From Cytophagaceae bacterium (GTDB lineage: Bacteria; Bacteroidota; Bacteroidia; Cytophagales; Spirosomataceae): DNA of 47,556 nt. The first letter of the stretch is position 1. Every line of letters begins with the position of its first letter. The position numbers were made by a program, and so were the translations under genes. A model generated the notes under the pieces. It saw nothing but the letters and a program-made list of their open reading frames with translations, had not been told where the DNA came from and ran no database searches. This document shows positions 1 through 9,004 of the stretch, in pieces. The stretch lies in contig SXXW01000018.1 in the NCBI GenBank assembly GCA_005791165.1, forward strand, positions 1-47,556, given 5' to 3'.

Positions 1-133
1 AACATGGCACCTCTTCTTTATTTCTATCAACACGTCAAAGAACTCTGTAAACTCGAAGTTAAATTCAGATTATTTCTAACCACTTAATCCTCTCGTCTAT
101 GCGCTAGCTGCGTTTAGCTAGCAATTGGGAGTG
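1..133 (-). other. Probable rRNA leader with boxA-like antitermination motif
   Basis: Read on the minus strand, this stretch begins just after the promoter. It holds a perfect 7-bp inverted repeat, GCTAGCT (103-109) and AGCTAGC (116-122), with a 6-nt loop. It also has the motif GTTCTTTGACGTG (43-31), which resembles the boxA antitermination signal found ahead of 16S rRNA genes. No open reading frame of note covers it. The 16S gene would lie left of position 1. The call rests on motif resemblance only. Confidence 0.5.
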
Positions 134-165
134 CAAAGATGCACGATTTATTTTTTTAGTCCAAA
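134..165 (-). promoter_or_regulatory. Probable rRNA operon promoter (leftward)
   Basis: On the minus strand TTTG (165-162) is followed after 20 nt by CATCTTTG (141-134) and then CACTCCC. This is one base from the Bacteroidota sigma consensus TTTG-N19-20-TAnnTTTG, and the trailing GCACTCCC resembles strong promoters of rRNA and translation genes in this phylum. It points away from tyrS, out of the left edge. The leader that follows has a hairpin and a boxA-like motif, so an rRNA operon is the likely target. The rRNA itself is not in the window. Confidence 0.6.
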
Positions 166-217
166 TTATTTCTGAAATAAAATGAATTATTTTTTCGAGG
201 TCCCGAATACTGAAATT

Positions 218-1510
218 CTAGAAAGATAAAATATAATTTTTCTGCTTTCCATTTCCGACCAAGAGGTATTTACCTTTGATTTTGTTAAAATCGATAGGTG
301 CTTGATAGTCAGTGATTTTAACCTTATTAACGCTGATCGCATTGCCTTGAATGGCCTTTCTTGCCTCACCTTTGGACGAACAAATTAAATTTGAGCATCC
401 TATACTGATTAAATCCGTTATATTGGTACATTCCGCTAATAATTCACTTGAAATTTTATGAATAGGCAATTGGGCTAACAATTTTTCAGAGGCATTTTCT
501 AATTTTTCGACCGCATCTTTCGAAAACAAAAGCTCCGATGCCTCAATGACTAATTGAGTTATTGTATCCCCATGGACACGAGCTGTTACCTCATTGGCGA
601 TAGCCTTCTGAAGAATTCTTAAATGCGGTGCTTCCGCATGATCTTTTTCTAAACGCTCTATTGTACTTTGATCATATAAGGTAAAAACCCGGATCAATCT
701 AGATACATCTGCATCAGCCGCATTTAACCAAAATTGGTAAAATTGATATGGACTCGTTTTTCCAGCATCTAACCAAATGTTCCCAGACTCAGATTTACCA
801 AACTTAGTTCCGTCCGACTTGGTAACTAATGGAGTCGTTAACGCATACGCAGCACGCTCTGTCACTTCTTCATCATGCCCCTCTTTCCTTCGAATCAACT
901 CAGTTCCTGTCGTTATATTACCCCATTGGTCTGAACCGCCCATCTGTAAACGGACATTTTTAGTTTTATATAAATGATAAAAGTCGTAGCCTTGTAATAA
1001 TTGATACGAAAATTCAGTAAAGGAGATACCCGTTTCTAAGCGTGTTTTTACCGAGTCTTTTGACATCATGTAATTAACCGTTAGAAACTTACCCGCTTCT
1101 CGTAAAAATCCTAAAAAACTAAATTCTTTAAACCAATCGTAATTATTGACAAGCTCAGCTGAATTAGCCCCTGTTCCAAATGCTAAAAATTTCTCTAATT
1201 GTTTTTGAATACCTACTTGATTATCCCTCAAGATTTGCTCAGATAAAAATTCCCGTTCCGCCGACTTCCCCGATGGGTCACCAATCATACCCGTAGCACC
1301 TCCCACTAATGCGATAGGTTTATGTCCGGCCAATTGGAAGTGCTTCAAAAGCATAATAGCCGCTAAATTTCCAATATGAAGACTAGGTGCTGTAGGGTCA
1401 AAGCCAATATATGCGACCGTCATTTCTTTATTTAGGTGCTCCTCTAGGCCAGGAATCATGTCGTGTAACATGCCGCGCCAACGTAATTCTTCGATGAAAT
1501 TGATCTTCAT
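218..1510 (-). CDS. tyrS: Tyrosyl-tRNA synthetase
   Basis: Class I tyrosyl-tRNA synthetase of 430 aa, which attaches tyrosine to tRNA-Tyr in the cytoplasm. The HIGH-type signature HIGN lies at residues 45-48. The second nucleotide-binding loop, KFGKS in place of KMSKS, lies near residue 230, as in other bacterial TyrRS. The C-terminus carries an S4-type RNA-binding domain (about residues 360-425). The frame stays open nine codons further upstream, but ATG at 1510 gives the usual start (MKINFIEEL). A TAnnTTTG -7 box (TATTTTTG, minus strand 1605-1598) lies about 90 nt upstream, with a small AACCC-GGGTT hairpin in the leader. The likely rRNA operon promoter lies just downstream on the same strand. 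Confidence 0.96.
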   Translation of the reverse strand: MKINFIEELRWRGMLHDMIPGLEEHLNKEMTVAYIGFDPTAPSLHIGNLAAIMLLKHFQLAGHKPIALVGGATGMIGDPSGKSAEREFLSEQILRDNQVGIQKQLEKFLAFGTGANSAELVNNYDWFKEFSFLGFLREAGKFLTVNYMMSKDSVKTRLETGISFTEFSYQLLQGYDFYHLYKTKNVRLQMGGSDQWGNITTGTELIRRKEGHDEEVTERAAYALTTPLVTKSDGTKFGKSESGNIWLDAGKTSPYQFYQFWLNAADADVSRLIRVFTLYDQSTIERLEKDHAEAPHLRILQKAIANEVTARVHGDTITQLVIEASELLFSKDAVEKLENASEKLLAQLPIHKISSELLAECTNITDLISIGCSNLICSSKGEARKAIQGNAISVNKVKITDYQAPIDFNKIKGKYLLVGNGKQKNYILSF

Positions 1511-1597
1511 ATATTCAAACCCTTTATTTAAATGCAATCGACTGCTTAAGAAATGGACTTCTATGCATTTCTATATCTTCTTAACCCAATCGGGTTG

Positions 1598-1605
1598 CAA
1601 AAATA
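1598..1605 (-). promoter_or_regulatory. Candidate -7 promoter element of tyrS
   Basis: TATTTTTG on the minus strand matches the Bacteroidota -7 consensus TAnnTTTG and lies between queA and tyrS. No clear TTG is present 19-20 nt upstream, so the match is partial. If used, the transcript has a leader of roughly 85 nt that includes the hairpin AACCC-GATT-GGGTT. Confidence 0.35.
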
Positions 1606-1627
1606 ACAATATCCATTTAATTTATTA

Positions 1628-2848
1628 CTACTTGAAAAATAAGCAAGCATCGCCATAACTTAAAAACCGATAATTTTGTAAGATAGCCTCTTGATAAACT
1701 TGCTTCCAAGCATCGCCAATAATCGCTGATACTAAGACTAATAAAGTTGATTTAGGTTGGTGGAAATTTGTAATAATGGCATCACAAAACCGTAAATCAT
1801 ATCCAGGCATGATCAAAAGCTCCGTGGAAATAACCCATTCTTGAATCCCCTTTTCTTCCATAAATGTTAACACTTTTTCCAACGCATCCTTCGTATGGAT
1901 TAATTGATTACGGGGTATATAAGGGAATTCTTTGGGTATATTGAAACCTGTTTCAGGGATATCTAGTTCCTCGATTAACCAAACTCCGGCCCAATAAAGA
2001 CTTTCCAATGCACGCATTGAAGTGGTTCCAACCGGAATGTACGGACCCTCATGGTTCTGTAAATTTTGAATAAATTCTTTGGAGAAAATGAGCTGCTCAC
2101 GGTGCATTGGGTGATTTTGTACATTCTCTTCTTTAACAGGTAAAAAAGTGCCTGCACCCACATGTAGAGTTAAATAGAGTTCCTTAATCCCTTGTTTTTT
2201 TAATCGCTTGAAAACTTCCTGTGAAAAATGTAGCGAGGCCGTTGGTGCCGCAACAGCCCCAGATTCTTTCGCGAATATCGTTTGGTATCTATTTTTGTCC
2301 TCCGGACCCACCCCTCTTTCCAAATAAGGAGGTAAAGGGATTTGACCTACCGCATCTAAAATCTGAACGAATTGAATGGGTTCATTCCATGTTATTTTAA
2401 TCAAGTTTTCAGCTCTTTTATACCATTGAAATGTTAAAACAATCTCTTTGGAATCGATAAAGATAGACCGCTTGATTTGCTCATCGACTTTCCATCTTTT
2501 TTTATTGCCCACTAAGCATTCCCAAATGGTTTCTGAATCCTGATTTAGGATTGATTGAGTCGCTAAGTCCCCTTTAATCGGCTTCAATAGAAATACTTCG
2601 ATTTTACTTCCTGTCGCTTTTGTTAAATTTATTCTGGCAGGAATAACCTTTGTGTTATTAAATATTAATAAACTGTTACGGGGTAAATATTCAGGTAATT
2701 CCTTGAAAACTTGGTGCTTGATACTTCCTGAATCATAGATCAAGAGCTTAGATTCATCCCGATTAATTAAGGGGAAAAGCGCAATTTTTTCATCATTTAA
2801 TGGATAATCATAATCCTGAATGAAGATATTAGGCATATTGGATTTCAT
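1628..2848 (-). CDS. queA: S-adenosylmethionine:tRNA ribosyltransferase-isomerase
   Basis: QueA transfers the ribosyl part of SAM to 7-aminomethyl-7-deazaguanine in tRNA, giving epoxyqueuosine at wobble position 34. The 406-aa protein has family-typical stretches: FNNTKVIPARI near residue 65, SGAVAAPTASLHF near residue 200, LHVGAGTFLPV near residue 230 and a C-terminal NFHQPKSTLLVLVSA. Its ATG overlaps the stop of the upstream membrane-protein gene by 4 nt (2845-2848), so the two are probably translationally coupled. Downstream, tyrS follows after about 117 nt with its own candidate promoter. The identification is secure. Confidence 0.95.
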   Translation of the reverse strand: MKSNMPNIFIQDYDYPLNDEKIALFPLINRDESKLLIYDSGSIKHQVFKELPEYLPRNSLLIFNNTKVIPARINLTKATGSKIEVFLLKPIKGDLATQSILNQDSETIWECLVGNKKRWKVDEQIKRSIFIDSKEIVLTFQWYKRAENLIKITWNEPIQFVQILDAVGQIPLPPYLERGVGPEDKNRYQTIFAKESGAVAAPTASLHFSQEVFKRLKKQGIKELYLTLHVGAGTFLPVKEENVQNHPMHREQLIFSKEFIQNLQNHEGPYIPVGTTSMRALESLYWAGVWLIEELDIPETGFNIPKEFPYIPRNQLIHTKDALEKVLTFMEEKGIQEWVISTELLIMPGYDLRFCDAIITNFHQPKSTLLVLVSAIIGDAWKQVYQEAILQNYRFLSYGDACLFFK

Positions 2849-3354
2849 TCCAATGAATCTGATTTAGGTAAACTTAATAATCTCGCTGGTAAATAAATTA
2901 ACCAAAGCAATAGACAACAAACCCCGACCATAGGAATGTATGTGAAATCTTGGTTTCTAGTTCTTTCATCATTTAACAACAAAAGGGTCCTAAGGATTAA
3001 TATTAAATAGCCATGAATGGCGACGGGGAAAAAATGTAGCCAATCGACGCATATTTTTTTGATATTCTCTGGAGCTTTATCCGGAAAAAGCCGTTTTAAA
3101 GTACTCAAACTTATAGCAGGAATTTTTTCAACTGTTTTGATCAATAATAATATTAAAATATTTAAAAGGGTAATAATGCCAGCTAGTAAATAAAATATCT
3201 CCGCTTTTGGTAAAAAACCATCACCTCTGCCCGTTTCTCCAAAATGTACCGCCACTGGATCTGGTAATCCACGGTATATAAATAATAGAGTAATGCCTAG
3301 ACTTATTAAAGTAAAAATTCTAAGTACCCGAGAAAGGAAATAATCGATCGACAT
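2845..3354 (-). CDS. Small membrane protein with DUF1648-like domain
   Basis: A 169-aa protein with about four hydrophobic segments (residues ~10-28, ~52-72, ~108-128, ~138-160). Between the first two is LPDPVAVHFGETGRGDGF, which resembles the LPxxVPxHFxxxGxxD motif of DUF1648 membrane proteins. The function is unknown; some DUF1648 proteins are anti-sigma or immunity-like (SdpI relatives), but nothing here establishes that role. It is first in a two-gene run with queA (4-nt overlap). A TAATTTTG -7 match lies on the minus strand at 3379-3372, just ahead of the ATG. Confidence 0.75.
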   Translation of the reverse strand: MSIDYFLSRVLRIFTLISLGITLLFIYRGLPDPVAVHFGETGRGDGFLPKAEIFYLLAGIITLLNILILLLIKTVEKIPAISLSTLKRLFPDKAPENIKKICVDWLHFFPVAIHGYLILILRTLLLLNDERTRNQDFTYIPMVGVCCLLLWLIYLPARLLSLPKSDSLE

Positions 3355-3448
3355 ATTTTTTAGCTTGTAGGCAAAATTAGTTTTGAAATCTTGGATGACC
3401 TAATCTTTATCTTTATTCTCTCATTCAAACCTATATTTTTGGCAAATA

Positions 3449-3479
3449 TTTGAAATAAAGGCCGAAAAAAGTATTTTTG
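3449..3479 (+). promoter_or_regulatory. Bacteroidota-type promoter of the adenosyltransferase-ilvE pair
   Basis: TTTG at 3449-3452 is followed after 19 nt by TATTTTTG at 3472-3479, a full match to TTTG-N19-TAnnTTTG. Transcription would begin near 3486, leaving a leader of about 14 nt before the ATG at 3500. It is one of the two best promoters in the window. Confidence 0.72.
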
Positions 3480-3499
3480 TCCTCAACAAAAAATGAACA

Positions 3500-4051
3500 A
3501 TGCCTATATATACAAAAAATGGTGATCAAGGTTTTACTAGGTTAGCCGATGGCAAAGACCTTTTAAAGTCGGATGTTCGTTTAGCTGCCATAGGGGATGT
3601 AGATGAGTTGAACTCATTTATTGGTTTACTTATCTGCAAAGTTCATGACGAATTGTCTCAAAAATTAATTAAAATCCAACAAAGTTTATTTGTTTTAGGG
3701 GCTCATATTGCCACAGATTCAAAGGAATATTTGGGTAATATGAAATTAATATCCTTACAAGATATTGTTGCATTAGAGGAGATGATTGACGAAATGGATG
3801 CTAATTTAGAGCCCATGAGATTTTTTATTTTACCGGGTGGCCATGAGACGATTGCCATAGCTCAAATTACAAGAACTGTTTGTAGACGTGCTGAGCGTAG
3901 TTTAATTCAATGGGCAAAGCCCATTCATAATGAAGATTATGCTATTTCAATTGTATATTTAAATAGATTATCAGATTACTTATTTATGATGTGTCGATTA
4001 TTACATAAAACGTTAGGTGTTCCAGAAACACCTTGGAATTCTGGCAAATAA
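3500..4051 (+). CDS. Cob(I)yrinic acid a,c-diamide / cob(I)alamin adenosyltransferase (PduO type)
   Basis: The PduO/MMAB-type ATP:corrinoid adenosyltransferase makes adenosylcobalamin from cob(I)alamin and ATP. The 183-aa length suits the single-domain family. The N-terminus IYTKNGDQGFT is the ATP-binding TKxGDxGxT motif. GDVDELNSFIG follows near residue 32, and the family signature CRRAERSL lies near residue 130. A near-consensus promoter lies just upstream (3449-3479), and ilvE starts 12 nt after the stop, so the two genes probably share a transcript. The gene implies B12-dependent enzymes somewhere in the genome; none is visible here. Confidence 0.93.
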   Translation: MPIYTKNGDQGFTRLADGKDLLKSDVRLAAIGDVDELNSFIGLLICKVHDELSQKLIKIQQSLFVLGAHIATDSKEYLGNMKLISLQDIVALEEMIDEMDANLEPMRFFILPGGHETIAIAQITRTVCRRAERSLIQWAKPIHNEDYAISIVYLNRLSDYLFMMCRLLHKTLGVPETPWNSGK

Positions 4052-4063
4052 GAATATTAAAAA

Positions 4064-5116
4064 ATGGAAATTCAAATACAACCTATAGGAAAGTCAAGAA
4101 TCGATGAAGTCGATTTTAACAATTTAGCTTTCGGACGTAGTTTTGCAGATCACATGTTGATTGCTGAATATGCCAATGGCGCTTGGCAATCGATGACTAT
4201 ACAGCCTTATGGCCCGCTGAGCTATCAGCCAGCCATGATGTCCATTCATTATGGCCAATCCATTTTTGAGGGAATGAAGGGATATCGTTCTAAGAAAGGG
4301 GATGTTTTGGTTTTCCGACCACAAGAGAATTTAAAACGGTTTAATAAATCGGCTGTTCGTATGTGCATGCCTGAGGTGCCTGAGGAGATTTTTTTAGGCG
4401 GTTTGAAAAAGTTGTTGGAGATAGACCAAGCGTGGGTACCGGACAAAGAAGGTTGTTCTTTATACATACGCCCATTTATGTTTGCTACCGATGAATATGT
4501 AGGAGTTAGTCCTTCTACAACGTACAAATTTATTATTTTCAATTGCCCAGTAGGCTCTTATTATTCCAAGCCTCTAAAAGTGCGCGTGGAAACCGAATAT
4601 ATTCGTGCTGCCAAAGGTGGAGTGGGTTTTTCAAAGAATGCAGGTAATTATGGGGGTTCTTTGTTTCCGACTCAAAAGGCTATGCAAGCGGGTTATGACC
4701 AAATTATTTGGACAGATGCTGCTACTCACCAATATGTAGAAGAAGCTGGAACGATGAATTTGATGTTTATGGTAGGTGGTTCATTAGTTACTGCCCCAAC
4801 GGGAGATACCATTTTAGATGGGGTAACTCGAAAATCAGTTATTCAAATTGCCAAAGACTGGGGAATTGATGTCCAAGAACGTCAATTGTCTGTGAAAGAG
4901 TTAGTCAGTGGTATTTTAGATGGATCTGTGACCGAGGCCTTTGGAGCGGGTACTGCGGCAGTGATTGCACCTATTCAAATCATAGGTTTTGAAGGTAAAG
5001 ATTATCAGTTGCCTGATAAAAAAGAGTCAGATTTCTCTAGCAAAGTTTTCACAGAAATTAATCAAATTAGACTTGGCGAGATCGAAGATACGCGCGGTTG
5101 GGTTTGGAAAGTTTAA
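4064..5116 (+). CDS. ilvE: Branched-chain-amino-acid aminotransferase
   Basis: A PLP-dependent class IV aminotransferase that interconverts leucine, isoleucine and valine with their 2-oxo acids using glutamate and 2-oxoglutarate. At 350 aa it is the longer, eukaryote-like (BCAT-type II) form. The Schiff-base lysine is predicted at residue 191 in GVGFSKNAGNYGG. SIHYGQSIFEGMKGY near residue 67 and the late segment EAFGAGTAAVIAPI are family hallmarks. It follows the adenosyltransferase by 12 nt. Its stop codon overlaps the tail of the convergent lipoprotein gene by 4 nt, leaving no room for a separate terminator. Confidence 0.95.
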   Translation: MEIQIQPIGKSRIDEVDFNNLAFGRSFADHMLIAEYANGAWQSMTIQPYGPLSYQPAMMSIHYGQSIFEGMKGYRSKKGDVLVFRPQENLKRFNKSAVRMCMPEVPEEIFLGGLKKLLEIDQAWVPDKEGCSLYIRPFMFATDEYVGVSPSTTYKFIIFNCPVGSYYSKPLKVRVETEYIRAAKGGVGFSKNAGNYGGSLFPTQKAMQAGYDQIIWTDAATHQYVEEAGTMNLMFMVGGSLVTAPTGDTILDGVTRKSVIQIAKDWGIDVQERQLSVKELVSGILDGSVTEAFGAGTAAVIAPIQIIGFEGKDYQLPDKKESDFSSKVFTEINQIRLGEIEDTRGWVWKV

Positions 5117-5703
5117 TTTTTTCTTATAAAAATGAGCTTTATCCCCGGGTCTTTACCCGTACTTACATCTTGTAAGATGACTTGGGTATTTTTATCATTT
5201 TCCCAAAAGATTTTATTGCCTTCGGTTTTTGCGGCTCCAAATTTCACTTGTAAATAGGGGATGAATTTTCCCTTCAGTTCTTCTACCTGAGATTTTGTTT
5301 CTACAAAAATATCAAAATCAATTTCAGATAATTTTTGTTGGTTATCACTTAGGTAGGAAATATCCGTAAAATTCAAGTCACTATCATCAAAATAGAGTGT
5401 ATAAGATTTGCCGTTGGCCGGTTGGTTTTCAGCTAATTCAAGCTTTTCTTGTAAAGAGTCTATCGAAATACCCCACTCCTTATTTCGAATTATACCTTTC
5501 GAACTTAAGGTGATTTTTTGAATCAGATCACCACTTTTCTCCCAAGCATTTAATGTTTTTTGGTCTATTTCGGAAGTAGTTGATGCTTCATTCTTTTCAT
5601 TTTCTTGAGATGAATTGCATGAAATAAACACTAAGGTAGATGTTAAAACAAAAACGATTGATTTGGCAGTCATGTGGCTAAGGCGATTAAAATATTTTCT
5701 CAT
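5113..5703 (-). CDS. Putative lipoprotein of unknown function
   Basis: A 196-aa protein with a signal peptide ending in a lipobox, LVFISC, with Cys29 (Cys19 if the inner Met at residue 11 is the start). A Ser/Asn/Glu-rich linker follows, typical of surface lipoproteins in this phylum. The remainder is a mixed alpha/beta sequence with FDDSDLNFTDISYL and a C-terminal IKLIFIRKN strand. I do not recognise the family. It is monocistronic and converges on ilvE with a 4-nt overlap at the stop codons. Confidence 0.75.
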   Translation of the reverse strand: MRKYFNRLSHMTAKSIVFVLTSTLVFISCNSSQENEKNEASTTSEIDQKTLNAWEKSGDLIQKITLSSKGIIRNKEWGISIDSLQEKLELAENQPANGKSYTLYFDDSDLNFTDISYLSDNQQKLSEIDFDIFVETKSQVEELKGKFIPYLQVKFGAAKTEGNKIFWENDKNTQVILQDVSTGKDPGIKLIFIRKN

Positions 5704-5856
5704 GTTATTTAGAAAGGTAATTTAAATGTTAAAATTATTGAAATGATACAGAAAAAGTGCTAACTAAAAAAATAAATGTTATTTTTGTAATCAATATAGG
5801 CTTGCTCATTAATATTAAAAATATATAAGATTATTAGTGGTTAGGTATTATGAAAA

Positions 5857-5885
5857 TAGGTCGGTTATTAACTGGCCTATTTTTT
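5857..5885 (-). terminator. Intrinsic terminator after the Omp85-like gene
   Basis: A hairpin with 10-bp arms (5857-5866 and 5870-5879, including two G-U pairs) and a 3-nt loop. On the minus strand TATTTT follows, and on the plus strand TTTTTT (5880-5885). It lies about 30 nt past the stop of the gene at 5914, so that is the likely user. It could work in both directions. Confidence 0.65.
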
Positions 5886-5913
5886 ATTGGTCTGAACCAT
5901 TTTTCTTTTAATC

Positions 5914-7284
5914 TTAAAATTCTCTTCCAATTCCGATTACCATCCCAAGTTTACTTCCATTAGTGACAGGAAATCCAAACTTGCAGACTAAATTATAATA
6001 CGTTACCACGTCAAAACCGATACCACCCCCAGAAATCCATTGGTTAACGAGTTTGTTTTCATTTTCCGAAAAGTTGTTGTTCACATAAGCAAAATCATAA
6101 AAAGCGGTGGGGTAAATAGCTAGAGGGATCTGATTAAATTGCTTGATGGGTAAAAAGGGTAGTTTGAAAATTGTATTTACCAATTGGAATTTGAGTGTAT
6201 TTCTATTTAAAAAGTATGATTTCCCGTCTAATACATTGAGTTCATATCCACGTACAATTTCATTTCCATACCCCAGCCCTCTAATATTTGCATAGGGGAT
6301 ATTCGCATTTTTTGAAATTTTTCCTTTTACTTGTGAGCTTATAAAAAAATGGGAACCTAGGTCAAAAAAATAGGCAATGGCTCCTGTTAATTCCCAGAAA
6401 TCAACGTCGTCAGAAGGGAGTATGCCTACTTTATTGACCGATATATCAAATTTTCGGCCTCTTAAAGGATAGGCAATTAAATCCCTGAAATCATAGGAAT
6501 AGGTATAGAGTAATTGGGTGAAATTTTGTTCTTTCGTATGGACCGCAAAATAATTCGGGTTCAATTTGACAACGGTATCGGAAATGATTGTGTGCGAATA
6601 TTTTAGCTCTAAGGTTTGAATGTCGTAAAATTTAAATCTCTTTCGCAAGGTAATTCCACTAGCCCACCTTTCACGTAATATTTTTTCATCTGTTAAGTAT
6701 TGTAGGGTATCATTTCTTGTTTTATATGGGATGGTTTTCGAAGTGCTATAACTTGTATTTAACGATAAACCCAATGTTTTTTTCCTGTCTAGATATGGAT
6801 TACTATAGGTGAAATCAAGTCTTTGAGTAAATCCGGTTTCCGCTTTTAATGTTAATTTTTCGTTTCGACCTTGGAAGTTGTTGTGAATAAAATGGATTCC
6901 ATAAATAGATCTATTTAAATCACGACCTCTTGACCACCAGTCATTTATATTTCGGTCGGCTAGTTGAAAAATGGGAAATCCTAAAATATACCATTGTTCA
7001 AGAAATTCAAATGAAATTTTCAGGTGTCCATTGGGTAATTGGTTTAAATCTGCTTTGACCCAAATGAATAAATTCGTATTCATTAATTTGCGACGATTGT
7101 ACTCTAATCGTGTATCTAAAGTATTAATGGCTACTGAATCACCCAGGCTGAAATCCAATTCCCTATGTAAAATTTGATTTTTTGTTTTTTCATTTCCTTT
7201 GAAGAGAATACTATCAATGCGAATAAATTGCGCGCTGGTTGAATAGGCAATTAAGGTTAATAAAATAAATAAAAGCATTCGCAT
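5914..7284 (-). CDS. Omp85/BamA-superfamily outer-membrane protein with one POTRA-like domain
   Basis: A 456-aa protein with a signal peptide (cleavage after about TSAQ, residue 18). One POTRA-like repeat follows at residues ~20-95 (RIDSILFKGNEKTKNQILHR, then LNQLPNGHLKISFEFLE). The rest is rich in alternating strands with aromatic girdles and should form a 16-strand barrel. The sequence IRGLGYGNEIVRGYELNVL is the conserved barrel/loop L6 region with an RGY motif, and the protein ends in an aromatic residue (GREF). With one POTRA it is too small for BamA and more like a TamA/FhaC-type or orphan surface-antigen protein. It is last in the run birA, acyl-CoA synthetase, this gene (gap 50 nt). 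Confidence 0.82.
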   Translation of the reverse strand: MRMLLFILLTLIAYSTSAQFIRIDSILFKGNEKTKNQILHRELDFSLGDSVAINTLDTRLEYNRRKLMNTNLFIWVKADLNQLPNGHLKISFEFLEQWYILGFPIFQLADRNINDWWSRGRDLNRSIYGIHFIHNNFQGRNEKLTLKAETGFTQRLDFTYSNPYLDRKKTLGLSLNTSYSTSKTIPYKTRNDTLQYLTDEKILRERWASGITLRKRFKFYDIQTLELKYSHTIISDTVVKLNPNYFAVHTKEQNFTQLLYTYSYDFRDLIAYPLRGRKFDISVNKVGILPSDDVDFWELTGAIAYFFDLGSHFFISSQVKGKISKNANIPYANIRGLGYGNEIVRGYELNVLDGKSYFLNRNTLKFQLVNTIFKLPFLPIKQFNQIPLAIYPTAFYDFAYVNNNFSENENKLVNQWISGGGIGFDVVTYYNLVCKFGFPVTNGSKLGMVIGIGREF

Positions 7285-7334
7285 GCCTTAAATTTAATTA
7301 ATAAGGCTGGTACAAAATTTAATACCAGATTAAT

Positions 7335-8990
7335 TTATTCGAAAATAATTGATTCAGATTGATTATTCCATGTTTCAAATGAATCCAAATATTTCTTTTC
7401 AATGATGGGCCTTTTTATTTTCAAAGTTGGGGTGAGGCAATTATTCTCGATCGTCCAATCCTCTTTTAAAATGATCATTTTAGAAATGTGCTCATATTTT
7501 TTAAATTGGGGATTGGTATTTTTCCTTAAGTCTTCTAGATTTTTTACCAAAGTACTCGTTTCCAATTTCTTCCCTTCTAAACTTAAGATAATTAACGCAA
7601 TGGGTTGGGGTAAATTTATTCCTACCACGCAGCATTGTTCTATATGTGGATCTATTGATAGGTTATTTTCGATTGGAGCGGGTGATACATATTGTCCTTT
7701 AGCAGTTTTGAAATTATCTTTTACACGTCCTATGATGGATAAAAAACCATTTGAATCTATTTCACCCATATCTCCTGTTTTTAACCATCCATCCTCGAAA
7801 AGCGCTTGGGTCAATTTTTCTTCTTTGTAATATCCCCATGAATTATAATCGGCTTTCATTTGTATCTCTTTCGTTACCGGGTCAATTCTAGTTTCACAGG
7901 TCTCATGAATTTTGCCTACTGTGCCAATTCTTATTTCATCTCTCGGCATGAGCGAGTTTAAACCCATGTTTTCGGTCATTCCGTAGGCTTCTTGAATGAA
8001 AAAATCAATTTTTTGATACCATTTTAATAGTTCAGGAGGCATAGGAGCCGCTCCAGTAAGCATCAAAATGGCTTGATCTAAACCAAGACCTTTTTTGATT
8101 TTTTTCTTTATGATTTGATTTATAATGGGGACCTTTAAAAGTAAGTCGAGTTTTTTTTGCCCTCCTATTTTTTCTAAAATTCCTTCTTGAAATTTACTCC
8201 AAATTCTAGGCACCGCTAGGAAGTGAGTAGGATTTGCCCGATGTAAATTCTCTTTAAATGTCAATAGATTTTCTACAAAATAGATGGTTCCGCCCGAAGC
8301 GATGCTGGCAAATTCGACAATATTCCTTTCGGCAATATGACATAAGGGTAAATAGGATATAAATCGTGCATTTGGTGTATCTAAATGGGCAATTTTCCTA
8401 GCTAAATTGATTGCTTGTGCCACCGAACTATTGGAAATCATGACCCCTTTGGGCGAACCTGTAGTGCCTGAAGTATACACGATGGTGGATAATTCGTTGT
8501 GCTGTGGTTTGTGGGGCTGAAATGGCGGAAACTCTTGGTTTAGGATGTCATTCCATTGGATTGAATCTTTTCCTTCGGATTCAGGTGTGTGGATGATGAG
8601 AACATTTGAGGGAATTCCGCTTTTGATGGAATCCCAATGATCCAATTTCCCTACAATGAGTACTTGGCAATCGGAATGTACTAATACCTCATTTAATTGT
8701 TCTGAAGTTAAAGTCGCATAAAAAGGAACCGAAACACAAGCTGCTGAGGAAATGGCTAAATCAGCTAAAATCCAATAGGCTGAATTTTTTGCCATTATAC
8801 CCACATGCTTTGGCCCTGTTTGGACTTTCTCTTGTAGAAATGCGGCTAATTTATTAACGTGATTTTCCGCCTCTTGATAGGTGAAATCGATGAAATTATC
8901 TCCAATCGGTTGTTTTAGGAAAATTTCATTGGGTTTTTCATGAGTCCAATAATAGAAATTTTCCAAATTACTTTGGTAGCTAGATATCAT
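7335..8990 (-). CDS. AMP-forming long-chain acyl-CoA synthetase
   Basis: A 551-aa ANL-superfamily enzyme that adenylates a carboxylic acid, probably a long-chain fatty acid, and transfers it to CoA. The phosphate-binding loop YTSGTTGSPKGV lies near residue 172. QEAYGMTEN near residue 335 is the adenine/acyl motif, DGWLKTGDMG near residue 396 binds the ribose, and GRVKDNFKTAKGQYVSP near residue 420 is the hinge and C-terminal domain. It resembles FadD15-type synthetases. birA lies 14 nt upstream, and biotin ligase also serves fatty acid synthesis through acetyl-CoA carboxylase. The exact substrate cannot be read from sequence. Confidence 0.9.
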   Translation of the reverse strand: MISSYQSNLENFYYWTHEKPNEIFLKQPIGDNFIDFTYQEAENHVNKLAAFLQEKVQTGPKHVGIMAKNSAYWILADLAISSAACVSVPFYATLTSEQLNEVLVHSDCQVLIVGKLDHWDSIKSGIPSNVLIIHTPESEGKDSIQWNDILNQEFPPFQPHKPQHNELSTIVYTSGTTGSPKGVMISNSSVAQAINLARKIAHLDTPNARFISYLPLCHIAERNIVEFASIASGGTIYFVENLLTFKENLHRANPTHFLAVPRIWSKFQEGILEKIGGQKKLDLLLKVPIINQIIKKKIKKGLGLDQAILMLTGAAPMPPELLKWYQKIDFFIQEAYGMTENMGLNSLMPRDEIRIGTVGKIHETCETRIDPVTKEIQMKADYNSWGYYKEEKLTQALFEDGWLKTGDMGEIDSNGFLSIIGRVKDNFKTAKGQYVSPAPIENNLSIDPHIEQCCVVGINLPQPIALIILSLEGKKLETSTLVKNLEDLRKNTNPQFKKYEHISKMIILKEDWTIENNCLTPTLKIKRPIIEKKYLDSFETWNNQSESIIFE

Positions 8991-9004
8991 CGTTTTTATA
9001 GGTT

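Noticed and set aside
187..369. 60-aa minus-strand frame at the tyrS 3' end
   Set aside because: It lies within the tyrS S4 domain in another frame and matches nothing.
7402..7830. 142-aa plus-strand open frame inside the acyl-CoA synthetase gene
   Set aside because: It is antisense to a clearly conserved enzyme, has no recognisable domain and is composed of low-complexity hydrophobic runs expected from the reverse strand.
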